A DNA stretch of 64,000 bases from Ferrimonas balearica (GTDB taxonomy: Bacteria > Pseudomonadota > Gammaproteobacteria > Enterobacterales > Shewanellaceae): the NCBI RefSeq assembly GCF_019802055.1, contig NZ_JAHVHW010000006.1:62001-126000 (forward strand), in the 5' to 3' direction. Of the stretch, positions 57,436 to 64,000 are shown in pieces (position 1 is the stretch's first letter; every line of letters begins with the position of its first letter). The translations under genes and the position numbers were made by a program. A model generated the notes under the pieces. That model was not told the DNA's origin, ran no database searches, and was given only the letters and a program-made list of their open reading frames with translations.

Positions 57436-57864
57436 TTAGATATCCAGAACCTGAGGCTGCTGTGCAGCATGCTTGTGCTCGGCACCAGCGTACACTTTCA
57501 GCTTACGGAACATGGCGCGACCCAGAGGACCTCTCGGCAGCATGCCCTTAACCGCTTTCTCGATGATCATTTCAGGCTTGCGAGCCTGCAGATCGGAGAA
57601 GTTGATCTCTTTGATACCACCCGGGTAACCGGAGTGACGGTAGTACATCTTGGCAGAGGCCTTGTTACCGGTCACGGTCACTTTCTCGGCGTTGATGATT
57701 ACGATGTAGTCACCGGTATCAACGTGAGGAGTGTACTCAGGCTTGTGCTTACCGCGCAGACGGCGAGCTACTTCGGTAGCCAGGCGACCCAGGGTCTTGC
57801 CCTCGGCATCGATGATAAACCAGTCGCGTTGTACGGACTCTGGCTTAGCAGAAAAAGTTTTCAT
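57436..57864 (-). CDS. rplM: 50S ribosomal protein L13
   Basis: Large-subunit assembly protein of 142 aa. It has the L13 features [40 protein letters not shown] and [19 protein letters not shown]. It is first gene of the rplM-rpsI operon; in E. coli this operon is autoregulated by L13 through its leader, and a hairpin is present in the corresponding region here. Confidence 0.99.
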   Translation of the reverse strand: MKTFSAKPESVQRDWFIIDAEGKTLGRLATEVARRLRGKHKPEYTPHVDTGDYIVIINAEKVTVTGNKASAKMYYRHSGYPGGIKEINFSDLQARKPEMIIEKAVKGMLPRGPLGRAMFRKLKVYAGAEHKHAAQQPQVLDI

Positions 57865-57901
57865 TAGACTAAAAACCCAATTTAGCTGTTACAAAAGCGC
57901 C

Positions 57902-57917
57902 CTGTCGGGGCCGACAG
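57902..57917 (-). promoter_or_regulatory. Hairpin in the rplM leader region
   Basis: Stem ctgtcg (57902-57907), four-base loop, stem cgacag (57912-57917), 38-53 nt upstream of the rplM start. It could be part of an L13 autoregulatory leader. No sequence-level match to the known leader was checked. Confidence 0.45.
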
Positions 57918-58070
57918 TGCGACCTCTCCTGGCCTCCCACCCGTCCCTTCGAACGCGTCAAGACCTTGGTTTTGGTGACCAAACGATCACCTGTAACGTG
58001 GGCAGGGCGCGAATTATAGAGCAGGGCGATGCAAAAATCACCTGATTTTTTGCTCGCTTTCCGTCGTTTT

Positions 58071-59192
58071 TCAGGGCAGGTGTGGCCGGGCCAGGTAATC
58101 GTGGCTCTGCATCTCAGTCAAACGACTCAGGCAGCGTTTGAATTCAAAGCTGACCAAGCCATCCGTGTAGAGTTCCGGCAGTGCCACGTCAGCGGAGAGG
58201 ATGAGCTTCACTCCCCGCTCGTAGAACTCGTCAACCATCGCGATGAAGCGGCGTGCCACATCATCACCGGTGGATTGAGCCCCCATCTGGGTCACCCCGC
58301 TGAGGAGCACGGTATGGTACAGGCGAGCCAGCTCCATGTAATCGCTTTGACTGCGCGGTCCGTCACATAACGCCAGAAAATCCAGCAAAACGACGCCGTC
58401 AGCACTGCGCACCACCTCAATCGGCCTACCCAGAATCTCGATACTCCCGCCCTGCTGCCCCGGTTCCGGGGCCAACTGGCCAAAATAGCGCTCAAGATTC
58501 TTATGGGCTTGCTCATCCAGGGGGTAATGGTAGATCTCTGCCTGCTCCAGGGTGCGGAGCCGGTAGTCGATGCCGCTGTCCACATTCACCACCTGACAAT
58601 TGGCATTGATCAGGTCAATGGCGGGTAAGAATCGGGCACGCTGGAGACCGTTGCGGTAAAGCTCATCCGGCGGAATGTTGGAGGTGGCCACCAACACCAC
58701 GCCACGAGCAAACAGCAGCTCAAACAAGCCGCCCAGCAACATGGCATCTGTAATATCGGAGACAAAGAACTCGTCGAAACAGATTACCTCCGCCTCTGCC
58801 GCCAGAACATCCGCCACGGTGATCAGCGGATTCGCCTGTCCTTTCAGCCGGTTCAGTTCGCCGTGTACCCGATGCATAAAGCGGTGAAAGTGGATCCGCA
58901 TTTTGCGTTCGAGGGGCAGGCAATCAAAGAAGGTGTCGACCAGATAGGTTTTGCCCCGGCCTACGCCTCCCCAGAAGTAGAGGCCCTGGACAGGAACCGG
59001 GCTCAGTTGGCGCCCCATCAGGCTTTTCAGGCGTTGCCCCAGACTGGGACGCTGCTGAAAACGGGCCACCAGGTCATCGTAGAGGCGCTGCAGATGCAGT
59101 ACCGCCTGCTCCTGGGCCGGATCAAACTGAAAATCGTCGCGGGTCAGATCGGCGCGGTAACGCGCCAGCGGAGTCGCACTCATATCATCCAT
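58071..59192 (-). CDS. zapE: Cell division ATPase ZapE
   Basis: AFG1-family AAA-like ATPase acting on the Z ring, 373 aa. It has Walker A GGVGRGKTYLVD (about 75-86), Walker B EVICFDEFFVSDITDA, sensor VLVATSNIPPDELYRNGLQR and the conserved IHFHRFMHRVH. The order zapE-rplM-rpsI and zapE opposite zapG match enteric genomes. Two ATGs (59192 and 59183) are close; neither has a strong ribosome binding site, so the exact start is uncertain. Confidence 0.95.
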   Translation of the reverse strand: MDDMSATPLARYRADLTRDDFQFDPAQEQAVLHLQRLYDDLVARFQQRPSLGQRLKSLMGRQLSPVPVQGLYFWGGVGRGKTYLVDTFFDCLPLERKMRIHFHRFMHRVHGELNRLKGQANPLITVADVLAAEAEVICFDEFFVSDITDAMLLGGLFELLFARGVVLVATSNIPPDELYRNGLQRARFLPAIDLINANCQVVNVDSGIDYRLRTLEQAEIYHYPLDEQAHKNLERYFGQLAPEPGQQGGSIEILGRPIEVVRSADGVVLLDFLALCDGPRSQSDYMELARLYHTVLLSGVTQMGAQSTGDDVARRFIAMVDEFYERGVKLILSADVALPELYTDGLVSFEFKRCLSRLTEMQSHDYLARPHLP

Positions 59193-59321
59193 GAAAGAAA
59201 GCTTGGACCTGTTTGCACAGCGCCGGAGTGTATCATGTCACCAGGCACCAAGGTATATTGGCGCCATACTCAGTAAGCGTAACCGCAAACAGAGCGGAAT
59301 CATTGAGGTAAAGGAGTGGCT

Positions 59322-59708
59322 ATGAACTGGGCGTTTGGCATTTTGCTGTTTTTTGCAGGGATGGGCGTTGGCTACCTGCTGCACTGGCGTATGAAGGGCA
59401 AGGGCGACGACCAGCAGACAGTGCGTCGTGAGCTTGAGCAGGCCCGCTTTGATCTGGACCAGCAGCGCCAGGAGGTGGCGGACTACTTTGAGCAGTCACG
59501 GGAAACCATGATGCAGCTGAGCCAGAGCCTGGATAAGGCCAACCGATTCTGGAACGAGTCTGCCCAGGGCATGCTCGGTGACGGTCAGGTGATGCCGCTG
59601 GCACTGAACCAGCCACAGCTGGACAACCTGGAAGAGATCCCGCCCAAAGACTACGTTCAGGGCTCCCATGGGATCATCGGCGCCAAGGATCGCATCGCCA
59701 ACGGCTGA
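59322..59708 (+). CDS. zapG: ZapG / YhcB family protein (DUF1043)
   Basis: Inner-membrane protein of the elongasome/divisome, 128 aa. It has a single N-terminal transmembrane helix (WAFGILLFFAGMGVGYLLHW), a cytoplasmic coiled coil (about 35-75) and a Pro-rich end (EIPPKDYV). The ATG at 59322 follows AAGGAG by five bases; the GTG two codons earlier is not used. It is divergent from zapE and upstream of degQ. Confidence 0.92.
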   Translation: MNWAFGILLFFAGMGVGYLLHWRMKGKGDDQQTVRRELEQARFDLDQQRQEVADYFEQSRETMMQLSQSLDKANRFWNESAQGMLGDGQVMPLALNQPQLDNLEEIPPKDYVQGSHGIIGAKDRIANG

Positions 59709-59717
59709 CTCTGAACG

Positions 59718-59746
59718 GGAACTTTCTCCCCCTTACCAGGGTCGCA
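59718..59746 (+). promoter_or_regulatory. SigmaE promoter of degQ
   Basis: GGAACTT (59718-59724), 16-bp spacer, GTCGCA (59741-59746), matching the sigmaE consensus GGAACTT-N16-GTCNNA. It lies 45 bp upstream of the degQ ATG. Confidence 0.75.
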
Positions 59747-59790
59747 AAGGTTACTGTGATTAGACATTGATGTCAGGAGATTGATTCAAC

Positions 59791-61158
59791 ATGAAAAAAA
59801 CCATGACCCTGGTGTCTGCTGCGCTGCTGAGCGTGGGCATGACCGCCGTAACGCTTCCTGCCCACGCAGCATGGCCCAACGCCGTAAATGGTAAGGAGCT
59901 GCCGAGCCTCGCTCCGATGGTTGAGGCGGTGGCCCCTGCCGTGGTCTCGGTGTCCGTTGAGGGCACTCAGGTAGCCCGACAGGCGATTCCCGAGCCGTTC
60001 CGTCACTTCTTCGGGCGTGAACGCGAGCAGGTGCGCCCCTTCCGTGGGCTGGGCTCCGGCGTCATCATCGACGCGGACAAGGGCTATGTGATCACCAACC
60101 ACCATGTGATCGACAACGCTGACAAAATTCTGGTGAACCTGAGCGACGGTCGCGAGTTCGAGGCCAAGCTGATCGGTTCCGACCCCGCCACCGACGTTGC
60201 GGTACTGCAGGTTGAAGCGGATGACCTGACCGCGGTCCCCCTGGCCGACTCCGACGCGCTGCGCGTTGGTGATTTCACCGTCGCCATCGGTAACCCGTTT
60301 GGCCTGGGCCAGACCGTCACTTCCGGCATCGTCAGTGCGCTGGGCCGAAGCGGCCTGGGCAATGGTGAAAGCCTGGAGAACTTTATCCAGACCGACGCCG
60401 CCATCAACAGCGGCAACTCCGGAGGGGCGCTGGTTAACCTCAATGGTGAGTTGATCGGTATCAACACCGCAATCATTGCCCCCAGTGGCGGCAACGTCGG
60501 CATCGGCTTCGCCATCCCGGTCAACATGGTGCAGAGCCTGACCGACCAAATCATCGAGTTTGGTGAAGTTCGTCGGGGCGTGCTGGGCATTCTCGGGGGT
60601 GAGCTCACCAGCGAAACCGCCAAGCTGTTCGGCATGGACACCACCCACGGCGCCTATGTCAGCCAAGTGTTCCCCGACTCCGCCGCAGATGCAGCCGGTC
60701 TGAAGGCCGGTGACGTCATCGTCAGCGTCGACGGAAAGAAGATTAAGAGCTTCCAGGAACTGCGCGCCAAAGTCGCCACCAAAGGGGCGGGTGCCACCGT
60801 CAAGCTGGGCGTTATCCGCGACGGCGATGAGAAAACCGTGAAGGTGACCCTTAACGAGGCACCGGGTGAAAATGTTCAGGCCAGTGTCATCCATCCCGCT
60901 CTGGAAGGGGCCAAGCTGTCCAGTTACGACGAAGACGGCGTCCGGGGCGTGGTCATCAGCGAAGTGACTGAGCGCTCCCCTGCTGCGGCACAAGGGCTGG
61001 CTGAGGGCGATGTGATTGTGCAGGTGAACCTGCTCAACCGCGGACGCACCAACGTGAAGGACCTGAGCCAACTGCGTGAGCTGTTTAAGGATTACCAGGG
61101 CGTATTTGCCGCCACCATCATCCGCGACGGTGTGGCACGACAGGTGATCCTGCGTTAA
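59791..61158 (+). CDS. degQ: Periplasmic serine protease/chaperone, DegP/DegQ family
   Basis: Periplasmic quality-control protease of 455 aa. A signal peptide (about 1-27, ending AHA) precedes the protease domain with triad His105 (TNHHVI), Asp135 (TDVAVL) and Ser210 (SGNSGGAL). Two PDZ domains follow (about 265-345 and 370-455). The spacing is that of DegP/DegQ (LD linker shorter than DegP, so DegQ is preferred). AGGAG precedes the ATG and a sigmaE promoter lies upstream, as expected for an envelope-stress gene. degS follows. Confidence 0.95.
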   Translation: MKKTMTLVSAALLSVGMTAVTLPAHAAWPNAVNGKELPSLAPMVEAVAPAVVSVSVEGTQVARQAIPEPFRHFFGREREQVRPFRGLGSGVIIDADKGYVITNHHVIDNADKILVNLSDGREFEAKLIGSDPATDVAVLQVEADDLTAVPLADSDALRVGDFTVAIGNPFGLGQTVTSGIVSALGRSGLGNGESLENFIQTDAAINSGNSGGALVNLNGELIGINTAIIAPSGGNVGIGFAIPVNMVQSLTDQIIEFGEVRRGVLGILGGELTSETAKLFGMDTTHGAYVSQVFPDSAADAAGLKAGDVIVSVDGKKIKSFQELRAKVATKGAGATVKLGVIRDGDEKTVKVTLNEAPGENVQASVIHPALEGAKLSSYDEDGVRGVVISEVTERSPAAAQGLAEGDVIVQVNLLNRGRTNVKDLSQLRELFKDYQGVFAATIIRDGVARQVILR

Positions 61159-61180
61159 CCCCGAACCGCAGGGTTAAAGA

Positions 61181-61213
61181 AGCGGGCGCGTTGCAGACGT
61201 GCCCGCTTTTTTC
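61181..61213 (+). terminator. Terminator after degQ
   Basis: Stem agcgggc (61181-61187) with gcccgct (61201-61207), partly extended by gcg/cgt inside, then T6. Confidence 0.75.
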
Positions 61214-61272
61214 TTGTTCCCCCGACGGGGGCACGGTAGCCTTTGAGGCCTGAACACACGGAACCTTTCCTC

Positions 61273-62355
61273 ATGACATTCACTGCGTTACTGCGTTATC
61301 TGCTCAAACCTGTGCTGGCCGGTCTGGCCCTGGCGGCGATCATTGTGCTGCTGACCCCCAGCCTGAGGGAGCAATTACCGCGCTTAGGTGGCGCCAGCAG
61401 CCAGGTGGAGCGTACCAGCTTCGCCCATGCTGTACGGGCGGCGGCCCCTGCCGTAGTGAATGTTTACTCTCAGCGTCAACAGCGTGGCCGTGCAGGTGCC
61501 CAGTTAACGCCCCAGGGGCTGGGCAGTGGCATCATTATGCGCAGCGACGGCATTGTGCTGACCAACTACCACGTGGTCAGTTCCGCCGACCAGATCTACG
61601 TGGCCCTGCAGGATGGTCGCTGGGCCAATGCCGAGATGATCGGCTCGGATCCCTGGACCGATCTGGCCGTATTGCAGATTGGTCTCGATAACCTGCCCAC
61701 CATCCCTCTGGATCCCAAGCGCCAGGCTCAGGTGGGAGATATGGTTCTGGCCATCGGCAACCCCTATAACCTGGGGCAAACCATCACTCAGGGCATCATC
61801 AGTGCCACCGGTCGAAACGGCCTCTCCTCCAGTTATCAGGACTTTATCCAGACCGATGCTGCCATCAACCAGGGTAACTCCGGTGGCGCTTTGGTGGACG
61901 CCGACGGCGTTCTGGTTGGGGTCAACACCGCCAACTACCAATGGCTCGGTGAAGCCGGTGTGGGCCTGAATTTCGCCATCCCCATCGAGCTGGCCTACAA
62001 GATCATGAATAAGCTGATCAAAGATGGTCGGGTGATTCGGGGCCACCTGGGCCTGACAGGTCAACCGGTGACTCAAACCACCGCACGCTTGCTGCGTCTG
62101 CAGCAGATGATCGGTGTGCATGTGACTGAGGTGGACTCCCATGGCCCGGCCGCCCGCGCAGGCTTGCGCCCGGATGATGTGCTGGTCGCCTTTAACGGGG
62201 AAACCATTACCGGCGCCGACATGCTGATGGACAGCATTGCCGAAACGCCGCCGGGTACCGAGGTCAACATCACCCTGGTTCGCCGGGGCCGTTACTTCAG
62301 CGTGCCCGTCACCATTGGTGAAAAACCTTCATCGCCCGCCGAACCGCTGCGCTGA
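61273..62355 (+). CDS. degS: Site-1 envelope stress protease DegS
   Basis: Inner-membrane-anchored protease that starts the RseA cleavage cascade and so releases sigmaE. The 360-aa protein has an N-terminal anchor (VLAGLALAAIIVLLTPSL), triad His100 (TNYHVV), Asp130 (TDLAVL) and Ser203 (GNSGGAL), and one PDZ domain (about 265-350) that senses porin C-termini. The ATG at 61273 gives the usual DegS length (355 in E. coli); a TTG ten codons earlier is the alternative. Degs-degQ tandem is standard. Confidence 0.95.
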   Translation: MTFTALLRYLLKPVLAGLALAAIIVLLTPSLREQLPRLGGASSQVERTSFAHAVRAAAPAVVNVYSQRQQRGRAGAQLTPQGLGSGIIMRSDGIVLTNYHVVSSADQIYVALQDGRWANAEMIGSDPWTDLAVLQIGLDNLPTIPLDPKRQAQVGDMVLAIGNPYNLGQTITQGIISATGRNGLSSSYQDFIQTDAAINQGNSGGALVDADGVLVGVNTANYQWLGEAGVGLNFAIPIELAYKIMNKLIKDGRVIRGHLGLTGQPVTQTTARLLRLQQMIGVHVTEVDSHGPAARAGLRPDDVLVAFNGETITGADMLMDSIAETPPGTEVNITLVRRGRYFSVPVTIGEKPSSPAEPLR

Positions 62356-62417
62356 TTTCAGATCCCCGGCCTGGGCGTCGCCTTACCCTTTCAGGTACCC
62401 CCTGAAGGAGCCCCTCC

Positions 62418-63065
62418 ATGCTCGCCCATGCCACCCCCAGCACCGTCCGTCATAAACTCCAGCCGCTGGTGAGCCTGACGGCGTTCCCCGGTCCCCGACT
62501 GCTGGTGCTCAACAATAAAGGGGGAGTGGGCAAATCCACCATCACCACCACTCTTTTGCGCCAACTGAGTGCGGACGGTCAGACGCCGGCACTGGTGGAT
62601 TTCGATCCTCAGGGCTCCAGTATTGATTGGGCAGAAGAGAATGGTGATTTCTGGGCGGTGGATGATGACCCCCGCCGTGAGCGACTGGAATCGATGCGAC
62701 TGCGCGTACCGGCAAACGCCAGCCACGTCGTGATGGATTCACCCGCCAATCTGGACCCCCGTCTTCTGAACCGTTTGCTGGATTACGCCGATGCCATTGT
62801 GCTGCCGACCCAGGTCAGCCCCATGGATGTGCGCGCTCTGGGGCGCTTTCTGCCCAACCTGCTGCTTCACCCTCGCTACCGTGCCCGGATGCCGCAGTTG
62901 GGGGTGATCGCCAACCGGGTCAGCGATGACTCCGATACGGAACTGCTGGAGCGCTTTCTGAAGCCGCTGAATCTGCCGCTGCTGGCTCGCCTGCCTGAGC
63001 GCAAACCGGGCCAGAGTCTCGACACGCCGCTTTGGCCATCGTTGAAGATCTGGCTGAAAGGCTGA
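62418..63065 (+). CDS. ParA/Soj-like ATPase (orphan)
   Basis: A 215-aa P-loop ATPase of the ParA family. Deviant Walker A NNKGGVGKST (about 32-41, signature Lys in KGG), switch PALVDFDPQGSSIDWA and VVMDSPANLDP. The N-terminal 26 residues before the first strand are not conserved. No parB, parS-like repeat or partner gene is next to it: it sits alone between degS and murA. Known roles of orphan members include positioning of proteins or membrane machines, but none is assigned here. Confidence 0.85.
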   Translation: MLAHATPSTVRHKLQPLVSLTAFPGPRLLVLNNKGGVGKSTITTTLLRQLSADGQTPALVDFDPQGSSIDWAEENGDFWAVDDDPRRERLESMRLRVPANASHVVMDSPANLDPRLLNRLLDYADAIVLPTQVSPMDVRALGRFLPNLLLHPRYRARMPQLGVIANRVSDDSDTELLERFLKPLNLPLLARLPERKPGQSLDTPLWPSLKIWLKG

Positions 63066-63080
63066 GTGGAATCCCAAAAA

Positions 63081-63107
63081 AAAACGCCCCGGTCGGGGCG
63101 TTTTTTT
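63081..63107. terminator. Bidirectional terminator (ParA-like / murA)
   Basis: Stem cgcccc (63085-63090), loop ggtc, stem ggggcg (63095-63100), flanked by an A9 tract and T7, between convergent genes. Confidence 0.88.
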
Positions 63108-63122
63108 GTGTCTGGCTAAAGC

Positions 63123-64000
<878 letters not shown>

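Overview
The window is a chromosomal stretch of a GC-rich (about 60% by eye) gammaproteobacterium of the Alteromonadales type. The gene set fits Ferrimonas best, with Shewanella as a close alternative: an nrfA/narQP nitrite module, a crp-ast-pabA block, GlyGly-CTERM-type S8 peptidases, petABC, sspAB, and the zapE/zapG/degQ/degS/murA run. The genus is inferred from gene order and families, not from a search. No tRNA, rRNA, CRISPR array, insertion sequence or phage gene was seen.

Layout. 1-1.8 kb: ispB end, mdh, and argR with tandem ARG boxes. 1.8-6.6 kb: a YfeX-like DyP peroxidase downstream of a Fur-box-controlled ferric iron ABC transporter (fbpABC). 6.7-8.5 kb: glnK-amtB behind a sigma54/NtrC promoter. 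8.6-12.9 kb: a small membrane stress protein, then nrfA divergent from a NarQ/NarP-type two-component pair, with a perfect FNR site between them. 12.9-26.1 kb: a region recognisable from E. coli (slyX, yheV, yheS, yheT, yheU, prkB, crp) into which a peptide deformylase, a COG3014-like lipoprotein plus LpoB, a TIGR02444 protein, a GMC dehydrogenase pair and a DUF3187 protein are interleaved. 26.2-35.4 kb: DUF1338-astD-astA-astC on the minus strand, an HDOD-like protein, an S9 peptidase lipoprotein and pabA. 35.5-39.3 kb: an unknown secreted protein, phosphoketolase, and grcA with a perfect CRP site.

39.4-52.6 kb is the most unusual part. It holds two giant (1655/1656 aa) secreted subtilisin-like proteases of the same architecture, each next to a closely related LysR regulator, with an SDR gene between them. 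The flanking intergenic regions are AT-richer and carry inverted repeats. This looks like a duplicated, locally regulated extracellular proteolysis module.

53-64 kb is housekeeping: sspBA, petABC (cytochrome bc1), rplM-rpsI, zapE, zapG, degQ (with a good sigmaE promoter), degS, an orphan ParA-like ATPase, and the 3' part of murA running off the window.

The genes describe a facultative anaerobe that reduces nitrite to ammonia, uses arginine through succinyltransferase catabolism, takes up ferric iron and ammonium under regulated control, exports large proteases, and responds to oxygen and carbon state through FNR and CRP. Reading frames were trimmed to starts with a visible ribosome binding site where the longest frame was implausible; each such choice is stated in the entry.
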